Part shown: positions 21,590-34,010 of the stretch, piece by piece | How positions within the stretch are numbered: position 1 is the first letter of the stretch | Layout of the letters: the number at the start of each line of letters is the position of its first letter | Source: Zantedeschia hybrid cultivar | Lineage: Eukaryota; Streptophyta; Magnoliopsida; Alismatales; Araceae | DNA length: 64,000 nt | NCBI GenBank assembly: GCA_030544215.1 | Contig: JARZZO010000010.1 | Location: 55,283,564-55,347,563, forward strand | Reading direction: 5' to 3' | Position numbers and translations under genes: made by a program | Notes under the pieces: model-generated | What the model saw: the letters and a program-made list of their open reading frames with translations, nothing else | The model's database searches: none | Told to the model about the DNA's origin: nothing

Positions 21590-23141
21590 TGTTAGTATTA
21601 GATGGTCTCAAAGCCAATCCGATACTGTGTACATATTCAGATTATTAATAAATGGCAATAATTCATTGTGTGTAATTAATTCGATCTGTGTTTATCGTAT
21701 CACGATGAAGTCCATGAACATGTGCAATAGTCTTTGGATTATGATGAGATCATAATTACGGGACCGAAGACTTATAAACACATGTTCTTAATTGTTCCTA
21801 GTCATAGGATGTTTGAGATAGGACATCGAACATCCGGATAGACTAGTATAGGTTACTTCAGCTCATATGATGAGGGTGACTGATCCCATAAGTCACTTGT
21901 GTGGAGACACTATGCTGAACCTATATGTGCTCATTGGTGAATGAGTTCACTGAACTGATCCGACTATGAATCGCTGGATGGTAATCACCTCACTGTTAAC
22001 CAGCTCGATTCAATTGTCACGGTTGCGTGGATGATCCTTGGACCTGAGACTCCAAGGATACCTTGTTGGTAGGTTTCTGAGCTTTGACCTTGACAAACGA
22101 ATCCCTAACCATGAGATATCAATAAGTTAAGCGATCGGGTTCAGGGAGATGCCCTCGAAGGTAATTGTGTGTTCAATACGGGATCATCCGCTCTCGGTTG
22201 TATGAGAGAGAATGTTCCGGGAATGATGCGCTTAAAGTCCCTGGCCAGGGCGGACTCTGTAATCGATAAGGAGTTATCGGATTCAGAATAGCAGCATCTG
22301 ATTCAAGTGAATCGACCAAATAGGGTTTAACAGTAAACCATGCCCTAAGTCGATTCGGGAACATTGTACGGATGAAGGATTATATCCGCGCGCTAACCGA
22401 TGACAGAAAGGTTCCAATAGAGGGTTGCGATAACCCCAGTGCCATCCAGGATCACGCGATGTTGCTTGGCATCCAACGTGATCGGCAGTCCGTCCGAATT
22501 TATTGTGGGACATTAAATTCGGCTGATTAATTGAATATAAGGATATTAATTAATACAGTGGGTCAGTAAAGGGTTACTGGACTTAATGGGCTATTAACTG
22601 GACTGGTATTTGGGCCTAGAGGGTCACACGCAAATGGTTTTCAAGTCGATGGATAATCCGACAGGATTTCGGATAAGTCTGGGTTTTTGTGAAAAACCGC
22701 AAACTGACTTTTTATAAAAGAACGGATTCTACGTCCGGGGCCAGCAACCCTGACCTAGCCGTCATTCGTTCTTCCCACTTTCTCTCTCCTCTGGGCGTGC
22801 CGTTCCCAACTGCTCCACTTCCCGTTCGACGGGGATTCTGGATCCGCATGTCGCGGCGGATCACGCGCAGTCAGACGGGATCTTCGAGCGCCGCAGCGAG
22901 CGAGGAAGCGAGGACGATCCATCGCGAGGAGAACCGCGTGGATACCGCTAGAGGTCGGGCATCTGCGCGACTTGCGGCATCGCTCCGACGGAACCGGAAA
23001 ACGGACGCGGATTCGAATCCGCGCAAGGTAAATTCGGTTTACACCAGTTTAGTTTTAACGACCGAAACGGGACAGATCCGATCCCGAACTCCTTTATTCC
23101 GCTGCGTTTTAGGATCGGATCCCGACACAGCGATCCTAACA
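21590..23141 (+). repeat. 3' LTR of the young Copia element
   Basis: 1552 bp, nearly identical to 13783-15334. It is preceded by the polypurine tract and followed by the CCCAT target duplication. Differences seen by eye include positions equivalent to 14018, 14126 and 14253 in the 5' LTR. Confidence 0.92.
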
Positions 23142-23146
23142 CCCAT

Positions 23147-23675
23147 AACCCTCTAAACCTAGATGTTAGTCTGGTTTCAAGCCCTCTTAGTCTGTAATGT
23201 TTTACTAACTTAATTAATTATTTAATATGACATTAAATAATAAATTTTTCGATTTAATCATCACGTGAATAAATTGATTGAACTTATGATCATAATTGAT
23301 ACCAAGCAATATCTTATGATTCTAAAAGACATTGGGGTTAAGCAACCCACTCAAACACCTTTCTATCATCAGTTACTAGATAGTTTTAGTCCTTCATTCA
23401 CATAATGTTATCAAGCGAACTTAGAGTATGATTCGATTGTCAAACATTCAGATAAAATACTGATTATCAGCATCATCAAAAAAACTCTTTTTTTTATATG
23501 CAATTTAACCCTGGCAAGAGACTTCTCGGGTATCACTCTATAAGGCATTCTCTTGTCTAATATTTAGAGCAATCATACAGTCACCTTTGAAGATGTCCCA
23601 CTGAGTTTGAATATGTAAACTATTCAAGATCTTTTGGTTAGAGATCTTTAAGTCAAGATCAAAAAACATGATAGT
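23147..23675 (-). mobile_element. Old antisense Copia LTR fragment, right part
   Basis: Joining this to 13283-13782 across the young insertion gives a continuous diverged LTR on the minus strand (the GTTTAGAGGG stretch parallels GCCTAGAGGG in the young LTR). No gene is seen. Confidence 0.4.
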
Positions 23676-25902
23676 TGTTATATCCTAGAACTTAAGTCCA
23701 TTCCTGTAAGGATTGAGGTTTCGGATCCGGTTATCAAGTCAGTTTTCAGGGTCGGATCTCTTAGTTTTGGCCATGTTGGGGCTGAGACTTAGTTTCCTTT
23801 TTGCGTCGAGCTTGTTCGACGTGGCTTAAACGGCGTCCATCAATGTGAACGTATTTTAGGCTGTACCACGTGGGCGCCATGTGGGCTGGCCTTGGGACTC
23901 GAGAGTACGGCATCGGTCTCATCGTCTGAATGGCGTATTGTATAGACGACGCCATTTAAAATACGACCCTGCTTTGTCAGAGTACGGCTCGGTCTTGTCA
24001 TATGAATGACGTCGGACTTGGACGACGCGTTTTCCCCAGCCCGCGAACCCTCCCTCCTTTCCCTCATTCTCTCCTTTCTCTTCTCTCTCCTCTCTTCCCT
24101 CCGATCTCCGGCGAACCCCTTCCCCCTCTCCTTGCTTTTCTCCCTCCATTCCATCTCTCCCTCCACCCCATCAACCTCCTAACTCCCACCACTACCACCA
24201 CCATCTCCTCCGCAGCGTTTTTCTCTCCGGACGGCGGCTGACGTCCCAGTGAAGTAACGGCGTCTACGGCGGTACCGGCGGCGGCGTGTGGTGAGACGGG
24301 TTGGTGGCTTAGAGCTAGGAGGAGTTCGAGTAACCGGTAGGGTGACGATCCCCGTTGTACTTCGATTAAAAACTATGTTTTTCCGCTTTGGAGCATGTTT
24401 AGGGGTTTCCTTGGGGTGAAAATACTAATTTCATGTAATGAGAATTTGGGTGTTTTAATGAATAAGTTCTTCTCCTCCTTCTCCACTTTTTTTGTATTTT
24501 TACACGATTTGGGGAGAGGAAATCCCATCCCGTGGATTGGGAGATGGCGGAAGAAGAACCTGTCTGTGAGGGTTAAATGGCGTCGGAGGACAGCGACGCC
24601 TTTTAGAAAGGTGGCTTCCACCCGCGACGCGATTTAGCCCAAATAACATACTCCATCTCTGGACTGATAAGCGTCCAGGGACAGCGACGCCTTTTGAACG
24701 GCGACTTCTATGGTCGACGCGTTTTAACTCAGATCACCCCGAGGCCTGTCTCTGTTTCTGTCGTTATCAGGCGACTAGGGACAGCGACGCCTTTTAAACG
24801 GCGACCTCTATAAACGACGCGTTTTACGCCATCTTCCGAAGCCAGTTTTCACATGAACCAGTTTAAGAAGCTTGAATGACGTTGGTCTTGGGCAACGATT
24901 CAAGCCCGAATTCTATTAATCCCTACAATTAACACGTGTTTAGATTATTAGATAGTTTAGTTAATTGCATACTTAGAAATGTACTCGATGACGATGGATT
25001 CTATGTGATCGGATCGCACCGTGTTGTGTTTTGTACGATCGTGGGCCTAGAGTGATAGTTGTTAGCGCTTAGGCACCCTGTGTCGGTGTGGGAGGGACAC
25101 AGCGCCGGTGTGGGAGTGGCGGGGTGACGCCTAGAGAGAGGGTCACCTGGTGTACTCCGGGGTATAGCTAGTACCGGTGTGGGAGTGGTACATTCGGATT
25201 GTCACTCGTGTTGGGGGAAGCAGAACCACCTGGAGCCTATCAGGCCAGAGTAGCCAGCGCACAATCCGAGGGGTTGCCGTTTGGTCTCAGCGGGTCGGTG
25301 TTTCCCGCGTTCGGTCATGTGGTTGACGTGTTTTGCCGAGACGCTGGTTGCGGGCCCCTTGGTAGAATGATTTCAGAATTATGCATGTTATATTTCGAAT
25401 GCATGTGTTTTATATCGAAATCTAGGAATTGTGTTTACTGCTTTAGTTGCTTAAATTATCTATATTTGTGTTGCTGCACTTGTGGGTGCGTGAGTGGGCG
25501 GTGGGGATCGAAGGATCCCTACTAAGTCTTTTCAATGAGACTCACCCTTGCAGTTTTCAAGTGAAGGTTCCAGGCAGGCGTAGCGAGGAGAGTATTGCTT
25601 TGGGTCGCGCGCCAACAGCTGCTGTTTTGGGGTATGCCCCGATGTAGTTATTATTTTATTTTCTGACCTGTATGCTTAATTATTTCCTTTCAGATTGGAG
25701 TATGTAATTATTTTTTGAGTCGAGTCGCATTGTAATAATTTTTAATTCTTACATTTCCTTTTTAATTCAGTGCGATGTGAATGTTTAGCTTAGTTTATTA
25801 TTTATTTCTCAGACTCATTAAGGTCCTAGTTTGGCTCCAAATTAATGATTCGGTACCCATTTAGTAATCGGATCCCCGATTATAGGGTGGCTGGTCGTTA
25901 CA
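23676..25902 (+). mobile_element. Putative solo LTR of a chromovirus-like gypsy element
   Basis: The segment starts TGTTATATCC and ends GGTCGTTACA and is ~2.2 kb long. It has a pyrimidine-rich stretch (24040-24230) and a GAGACTCACCC...GGTTCCAGGCAGG region (25545-25580) of the kind seen in chromovirus LTRs. There is no PBS after it and no polypurine tract before it. The 5-bp flanks (ATAGT and ATTCC) do not match, so the borders are uncertain. ORFs in it have no recognisable domain. Confidence 0.35.
24591..24830 (+). repeat. Degenerate ~95-bp repeats with ACAGCGACGCC...GACGCG
   Basis: CAGCGACGCC recurs at 24591, 24682 and 24782, each followed within ~50 bp by CGACGCG. They are decayed tandem units inside the LTR-like block. 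Confidence 0.65.
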
Positions 25903-28900
25903 ATTCCAATTAGTTACTGGACCATAATTAATTAAGCTCAATTTGATTAATTAATGGGTTATGAGTAATTAGGTCAGATTACAGTTAATTATTCATGAAA
26001 ATAATAGATTTAGTGTGGAGGAGCTCTTTAACTTAGTCATTAAGTCTTCCCTTGTTGGAGTTTAACTCCGGAATGAAGAGGACTTAATTTAGGTACTACG
26101 AAGAAAAAAAGGCTATAAATAAACTATTGAGGATGAGTATGAACCCTCTTGCTCACAGCTCTCTTCTAACGGTAAGTTCATATGTTGTTCTTAAAGAACA
26201 TAGAGGATGTCCTTCAATAATTCTTTTGAGGATTATTTCTAATCCATGATTTATATTCTTTGACGTATAGAGGACGTGAGAGAAGCTCAAAAACAACAGG
26301 GATTCGTGGCTAGAGCTTAAGGATTTGCTTAGAAAGAGATTGGTTGTTTTTCCTCTAAACGGAGGTGATGATAACTCATTAAATGAATATTTTATATTAA
26401 TACGGAAAATCAATATTTTGATTCCAGAAGTGGTCAAAAAAGTTTTTTGAAAGCATAATCTTTACATCCATGATCTAAAACATCTATTTGATCTTTCAAT
26501 TTTTTGTCAAAATCCCAAATTTCTTATGTTATGTTTGGAAAACACTGTGGACGACAGTTATGTCTACCATCAACTATTTCTGAATGGCGGTGACTCTTGC
26601 CGTCTGTACTTCTGAACGACAAGCAAGTCTATCATCCAAAAATACAATGATAGGCAAGTATGTTGTCTAGTCTCCTATTCTGACTCTTTCAGGTTGGATT
26701 TCTAAACGAACTTTGATCGATTATAACTCCTTGATCATTTGGTCAATTGACCTGAAATTTTAAACGCACCTCAATTTTGATGTTGTCTCTTTGTCTATAA
26801 AATTTGACAATTTTTTAAAATCTATTTCTGATTATTATCTTATTTATTTATCTGGCCAAAAGATATTCGAGTTCTTCATATGCTATTTGATACTCTAACT
26901 CACTTAATTGATGCTTAATTTGTATGAAACCTTGTCTATATATTTTATTTGGACTATTTGATATGTTTGTCAAGTTTAGTTATTTTTTGAATCCTTTTTC
27001 TATTTTTAGATTTAATTATTGTATTTTCAACTCTGAAAATTTGTTTTAATATTCAAAAATATGTTCATTGATCTGAAAATTATGAGAATATTCCTAGAAC
27101 ATATTCTACTGTCCAGTTTTGTTCAAATTTTTCATCTATATGACCATGTTGGCTCTTTAAGTGCGTATTTTGTATTAGAAAATGCTTTGACTTTTATATA
27201 GTACTTTTGTAATTTAAATTCTAGATCTATGTTCCTCTTTTCTTATCATTGATCTCTATTATCCGTTTGTGCTATAATTATTTGATTTTGCTTAGATATT
27301 GTTATCTTAAAGAGATTTTTTTGACCTGATTCCATTGTAAGCATCCATACTGAATAGGATATTTTGTTTGAAACTTGAAAACAAACGGGTGGAATCCTAA
27401 TTTTTGGTTGGCTAAACTAGGCGGCGGTGATACATAACTCTCTAACAGTTTGTAGTTGGGTGAGACTTAAACTCTCTAGTTCTGCACAGTAACCAAGACC
27501 TCTACATCATTTACCTAGATACTTTGATATTTATTTTGTTCAGCAGCTTATGTTGTGATTTGGGTGCATATCTGTTATAATTTCATTTGGCAAATAAATC
27601 TAAATTTTTTTGCTTAGATATGTCTGTAGTGCTCAAAATCGTGTTGTGCTATCTATTGATATCATGTATTCATATGATAAACAATCAAATTTAAACTACG
27701 TGATCGCCAGAAATCGAAGGTTTCAATGAAAAGATGATCGCTTTACTTATCTCGCAGATTTGAGAGAGATTGGGTCCTTTGTTCTCCTTCTTTGGCCGGC
27801 CAAAGATGAAGAGCCTCCTCTTTTATTCTTTACTCTTGTTTTGTTAATTTCTTCAAGCCTTCAAATCCTTTTCTTCAAGCTTTTCTCCTTTTCTTCACAT
27901 CTTGGAAAAAAAGATTGAATAAAGAAAGAAAAAAAAAGATTAGAGTTATGGGGTAGTGTAGTAGCTATTTTAACTAACAAATCTAACATAAACTAAACTA
28001 AAAACACAACCGGCGAAGAAAACTGAAAAAAATTAGGAAACCTAAAATGCATCGTCCATGAACAACGTTATTTAGATAATTAGGAAATTAATTCAAATTT
28101 AAATCAAAAAAACAGATGGATTAGAAAACTAAATGGCGTCGTCCATAGGTGACGTTATTCAGTTAAATCTATCCAGATTTAGGAATTTAATTCGAAACTG
28201 ATTTCGGCTAGAAATCTAAATGGTGTCAGCCATGGTCGACGTTAATCAACGAGTTTCTCGAAAATAAATAAAAATTAATTAGTGATTAAAAACCATGCCA
28301 TTTCGGGGCATTATAATTATGACATAAAAATTACTCAATATGAAGTCAAAATTAGCGTGTCTACAATGTCATTTAACCTTAGTTTGTTCATTTGAAATCT
28401 ATATCTATTATGCTTAGCTATTTCCTTTGCAATCATATGAATCTGACTATTATTTGATCCATAATATGGATCTGATCTGATAAACTACTATGCCATGATA
28501 TTCGCAATTTAATATTTGATATGCTCAAAGGATAATGGTACGTAATGTCTTGACAATTAGATAATTTGATATATTATGTTCGATATGTAATACGTTCTAT
28601 TCATGGTTAGTAGAATTTGATATGTCTTATATGAATTTGATCATACCATATATACTATATAGTAGTTGACCTATTTCTGACAATTAGAAAGCACATCTAA
28701 TTTGGTAATCTTATATTCAACGATGCTTGTGTATCATGCTCTTATCTGAGATATATGTAGAACTGTAAATTATAGTTAGTTAGCTATTGTGGTACCCCCT
28801 TCTAGAGAAATTAATATCCATTTTCAGGAATGTCACCTTACACACATCGTTAGAATCTGAGGTAATTTTGCAAAGCACTTAGGATAACCATCTATAATTT

Positions 28901-30349
28901 CTCACACATAACCATGCCAAAACTATAAACATAAATATAGGATAATTACATTGTTAATGGGGAGGTTTAATTTATAAAGTTTACAACAAACTAAAGTTTC
29001 TGAAGTTTAGGATCCATTCGCTAGTCCATAGACTGTAAAATCTTCTCAAGATCAAATTCAAAAATCTTCCTTCTGATCTATTATCTATCGGACCCTCCTG
29101 AAAAAAAATTAATAACTAGGTCTGTAAGTAATACTCAACAATCGTCAAAATCGTTACATACATATATGTATAATAAACTTTTGCAAACATATATAATTTC
29201 TAAACCATGCATGATTTGTAAACATTTTCATACATATAATAATGAACAAAGAACTAATAAAAGATCATTTCATATATATTTCACAACTAACACGTACATG
29301 CCTATTGTGCAAATCACCTTCTTATTACACATATTTCTCTAATCACCTGCACATATTCATATCTCTTTATAATCTTAAAGTAGATTAGCTTCATACATAA
29401 TCGATTCATGTTCCAGGATGTCAATTTCTTACATATCCTACTGTTCATGTCTAGAATAGTACACTTATCACCTTAGTTTTATCCGAAATAAGTTCTTAAT
29501 CTTCATGCTTTTGAATAGATATCCAAACTATAATATAAGGAGTCGTAAACACCTAAGCACCTAGACAAATGAGGGCCTTGGTTTTAGTACAACAAATTGG
29601 GATCGGAAGTCTTTACCCCACCGTCCACCAAACCAAAGTTCAGTTTCATAATTTTAATCCGCATTGTCTTCATGTCGTAAATTGAGTACTACTACATCGA
29701 ATAGTTATTGTGAGTTCTTCCAAAGATACCTCCTTAAGATGTTACTGTCTAAACATATTTCAAATTAATGACTTCTTACATAATAATTATGTTATACATA
29801 GTTATACACAATTTAAAGTAAAGCCTTATGGCAGATTTTTAATATGCACACTTAGAATTAAATAAATAAATATTTAACAGAAACTTTGTATCATAATTAA
29901 GATCATAATCATGATGGTTTCAGTACTAACCATATATCCTACTGAAAATACTTTCTCATAGTATTACAAGCTTAATTAGTGCTCATAAATGCTCAAATTT
30001 AGGCTTCGCATATCAAAATAAAGCTTAAAATAATTTAAATAACAAATAACATGCAATAAGTTCATTATACACCTACCCGAAGTAAAGAATCCTAGTCAAC
30101 TTTATCACTTTCTAATTTTCTAAAATTATTTCAGTACCATATGCACCCTTCTTCTTTTATCTCTCTCTCTATTTCTTATTTTCTATAAATTTTCTTTGGA
30201 AGAAATGAGATACTTTCTACTTAAATTCAGTTAAAACCCACTACATAACTGTTTGGATGCTAACACAGTCATATACCAACCTCTGGAAGTCCATGTGTCC
30301 CTTGTGAGTCACCTTTAAGATGGCAGAAACAATTAATTTACAAGAGTTC
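25903..30349. other. Degenerate AT-rich DNA; no gene recognised
   Basis: The part 25903-26450 looks like a further LTR remnant with a TATAAATA box (about 26113-26120). Three related segments at 28046-28260 contain AAATGGCGTCGTCC-like hairpins. The remainder carries many stops in all frames and no recognisable domain. Confidence 0.5.
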
Positions 30350-30930
30350 ATGTTTGTTCAGTAAGTGATATGTTTGTTCTATAATTGATAATTTATTATT
30401 ACAGTAAATTTCGATTATAGTTGTTGCTACAGTAACCTTAATTGATTCTTGTTCTATACTTGATATGTTTGTTCTATAATCAATTACTTACGGTTATAGT
30501 AAACTTCGATTATAGTCATCGCTACAGTAACCTTAATTGATCCTTGTTATGTAATTGATATGTTTGTTTTATAATCGATTACTTACTGCTATAGTAAACT
30601 TCAATTATAATTATTGCTACAGTAACTTTAATTGAATTTTATTTTATAATTGATATGTCTGTTTTAAAATCAACTATGGCTTCGATTTACGTTATCGTTA
30701 TAGTAACCTTAATTGATTCTTGTTTTATAATTGATATCTTTATTCTATAATCAATTATTTACTGCTACAATAAACTTCGATTATAATTATTACGGCAGTA
30801 ATCTTAATTGATTCTTATTATGTAATTGATATGTTTGTTCTATAATCGATTACTTGCTGTTACAGTAAACTTCGATTATAAGTATTGCTATAGTAATCAT
30901 AATTGATTCTTGTTCTGTAATTGATATCTC
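30350..30930 (+). repeat. AT-rich minisatellite, ~6 units of 80-100 bp
   Basis: The phrase CTACAGTAACCTTAATTGAT and variants recurs near 30424, 30523, 30619, 30700, 30790 and 30887, together with GATATGTTTGTTCTATAATC. Units are diverged, with spacings of about 80-100 bp. Confidence 0.75.
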
Positions 30931-31009
30931 AATTACAAGTCTTCTATTAATTGATTAACTAATATCAATTAACTGAACTTTCTTCAACTAACTTAGCTAA
31001 TTACTCGGT

Positions 31010-31090
31010 ATTTATTATTTATTTATTTTATTATTATTATTTATTATTTATATTATTATTCTTTATTACTTATTACTTGTCTTTTTCTTC
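31010..31090 (+). repeat. TTA/TTTA microsatellite
   Basis: Simple-sequence tract of TATT and TTA units ending in a CTT-rich stretch. Confidence 0.85.
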
Positions 31091-31699
31091 TTTTCTTTTC
31101 TCTCTCTTTTTTTTTTAATTCCATTCTAACTAACAAAACCATACTATATTTAATTGTCAAAACTTATTAAAACTTAAAAAACTTTCTAAGGTTTAGGATG
31201 TTACAAATATCATTAATTTTCAACTATTATATTAGTTAGCATTTGGTGGATTTAATTTGCTTACTGAGTAGTTGTACTCATAAACCTATTAATAGTTTCA
31301 GAGTCTGAGGAAGAAGTGTTAGGGCATGAGGAGGATTTGCCTTTACATTTTCTGATTTAGATCACTATACGAGGTTATCTAATTTAGATTTAATTTTTTA
31401 TTCAATAGATTGATGTAGTAGGGTTTTGAGTAAGATATTTACTTTTTTTATTTATTTAGTGAGTTGAGTGATTTACTTTCGTTAGATATTAGATGTATTT
31501 TAAGGATCCTAGTATTGAAGATACATTTTGTAGAACTATATTATTAGTAAATGACATGTTTATTACTTTGGTTATTGTCTCTCATTATTTATATCATATT
31601 TATATATTACTCGGTTTCATAATTATATAACTTAAATCCGAAGTGAGTCCAAATGACTGAACTAAATCGAAGGCGTAACAATAGTCCACCAATAAGATG

Positions 31700-32161
31700 T
31701 GTTTGTATCTCAAGTCTAAGGACCAATTATGCCACTATGATAAGAATCTCTTGATTGATAGCTAAGTATTATGACCATGTAGAGATCATCAATGGATCAG
31801 TTCAGTGAACTCATTCATCAATGAGTACCTATAGGTTCATCTTAGCGTCTCCACACAAGTGATTATGAGAGCAGTCATTGTTATCTGATAAGCATGAGTA
31901 ACTCATATTAATCTCACCAGATATTTGATGTCCTTCTGAAATATCATATGACTAAGAACACTTTAGCACATATATTTAAAGAAAATTTATTTCATTATTA
32001 TGATTTCATCATGATTTAATCTTCAATGCATATATATTTGGACTGCATTATGAAACAATAAAGTATGCATTACATGCAATGAATATACTGTCTTTTATTA
32101 AAAAAAATATAGAATGTGAACAATACTCATAGATTGGCTTAACGAACACCAAAAACCAACA
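31700..32161 (-). mobile_element. Diverged Copia LTR fragment, start of LTR on minus strand
   Basis: The reverse complement starts TGTTGG at 32161 and aligns with the first ~450 bp of the 13783 LTR. Shared stretches include the sequences around CACTTGTGTGGAGAC and GAATGAGTTCACTGAACTGATCC. Identity is low and the remainder of the LTR is not seen. Confidence 0.6.
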
Positions 32162-34010
32162 CTATGAGTGTAATAGGATAATAGGAGCATTAATCACCAA
32201 ATGAATCAATTTAAAATGATCGTACTCTATTTCTCAATCTAGCTAGCTTGCTCCTATGCAACAAATGTTGAAATGAGTAAAAAAGTTCAAGAATAAATAA
32301 TCAAATAACCACTGATAGGCATTCCTTAAAAAGGTTTGAGGATTAATAATTCTTTTAGGAAATAAAATAGTTTATGGTATAGATTTTCTTAATATTACTC
32401 ATCCATTATAGGTGTCCGTTTGATCTTGACCTCATAGTCTACCATTGTCATGAAACCATGAGTAAGTTCATGAATTATGGTTCTTAGTTTTCCTAAATAC
32501 ACCCTGAGAAAACCTTCTCTTCAAAAGCTTTTAAGAATTGTTTCTAGTTAAATAATCTCACCTAATGCTCAGGGAATGTCGATCTCAATAATGATTTCCA
32601 CTAGACTTGTGCATGTTCCTATCGCATAAAGGCTGTCAAATTCACTTTATCCTCACTCGGCTACTTTTTTGCAACTTTTGGTTAGCTATCTCTCTTAAAA
32701 TAGGAGGTCCCATTCTCATAAATTGCTTAATAATAGACACTCTAGAATCCCTTTCATGTGTCATGCCACTATTAAGTGCATGAGGCCAAGCTTACAGTTG
32801 AGCTTGAAGCATTGCTTAGATTTGTGCTTGAGTTCGCATCATTTGCAAAAGATCGAAAAAAGAAAGATTATGTCATGGACACTGCACAACCTAGTAAAGA
32901 CACACTTTCCTTGTCATTAGCCTTCATGACATTGTAACTAACTTTTTAATTACATCATTAGGTTCTATCTATAGTTATCCTCAATTAATTATCTTATTAG
33001 GCCATAAGTGGTATCTTGATGACACTTATAGGTTTTCATGCCCCCATTCTAGTTTAGTACTTCTAACTCATATTTGTGATAAAGCATGTATAATATATGT
33101 AGCTTCTTGCCATAAAGAAAAAAAACCTTTATTAGGGCTTTATTATGTCCTGGATTGTTTATATGTAGTTAAGTTCCATATTAAGCTCATTTAGTTCAAC
33201 CCATTAAAAGACAAGTCCACTATTTTTGGATTCATTGTGAACATTCGCCTTATTTTAATCATAACTTTCAGTAGGAATGTCAGATTAAAGAGAAAATTGA
33301 CTCATTGGAAAGATAATTAAGTTGACTAAAATTTTATGAAACTCACTTTAGTAATTATTTCATTTAGAAGGTCAAAAAAGTTCAACATTAAATTGGTGTC
33401 TATCTTGGCAAAACTCAAAGAGTTCTAATCCAAGTTTGAACTAGATTCATGAAGAGAAAGTCCAAGTCTAAGCTCAGTTATTTCCCATTATAAAATTGAG
33501 TTTTAAGTAGAGTTATAACATGAGGCATCTACCATTTGCACGTACTGCTCAGTCAACCTCTCATAGAAGGCCTGCACTGTAACGATCCAATCAATTAACT
33601 GGCCCAACAATTGTACTAGTTGGTAGACTTTCTAAGAAGGTCATCCATCCTGGGACTTCTCCTAACCGGGCATGCTTAACTTCGGAGTTCTTTTCAACTC
33701 GAGCTCTAAAAAATAGCTAACCGGTGTTGTTGGTAATCTACTGATTTAGTCTATTTAACATATTCTTATATAGCATATTACAATCTACTCCCCTTAGAAG
33801 TCTGACGTCCTCGTTAGGACCATATTACACATAGCCGAGAACCAATCCACCAGGCAAGTAGGATTCTAAAGGTGGCCCCCACAGGCTCAAGAGGTGGCTC
33901 CTACCATGCGGCTTCACACTCTAAGGTAGCCCTTTTATAGTGTAGCACTTTACCCTATGTGACACTTAGCTCCCACACTTTCGACTGGTTCATAGATCTG
34001 ATATCATTTG
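32060..34010 (+). repeat. Second copy of the >=1.95 kb duplicated block (copy 1 at 1-1950)
   Basis: The sequence is collinear with 1-1950 and ~99% identical (about 17 substitutions noticed). It covers an LTR end, an Athila gag remnant and the first half of a Cassandra insertion. Copy 1 ends at ~1951 inside the Cassandra internal region, whereas this copy continues into the second Cassandra LTR. The left limit lies outside the window. Confidence 0.9.

Larger units (their letters stand above)
13783..23141 (+). mobile_element. Full-length young Ty1/copia retrotransposon (Tork/Angela-like)
   Basis: Both LTRs are 1552 bp (13783-15334 and 21590-23141), TGTTAG...TAACA, and differ at only about six positions by eye. 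Target duplication CCCAT flanks the element (13778-13782 and 23142-23146). A tRNA-iMet primer site follows the 5' LTR, a 2.3 kb structured leader precedes gag-pol (17644), and a purine-rich tract (AAGTGGGAGA) precedes the 3' LTR. The domain order is gag, protease, integrase, RT, RNase H, which is the Copia order. A frameshift near 21240 breaks the RNase H end. Lineage assignment (Tork/Angela) rests on LTR length and general look, and is tentative. Confidence 0.92.
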
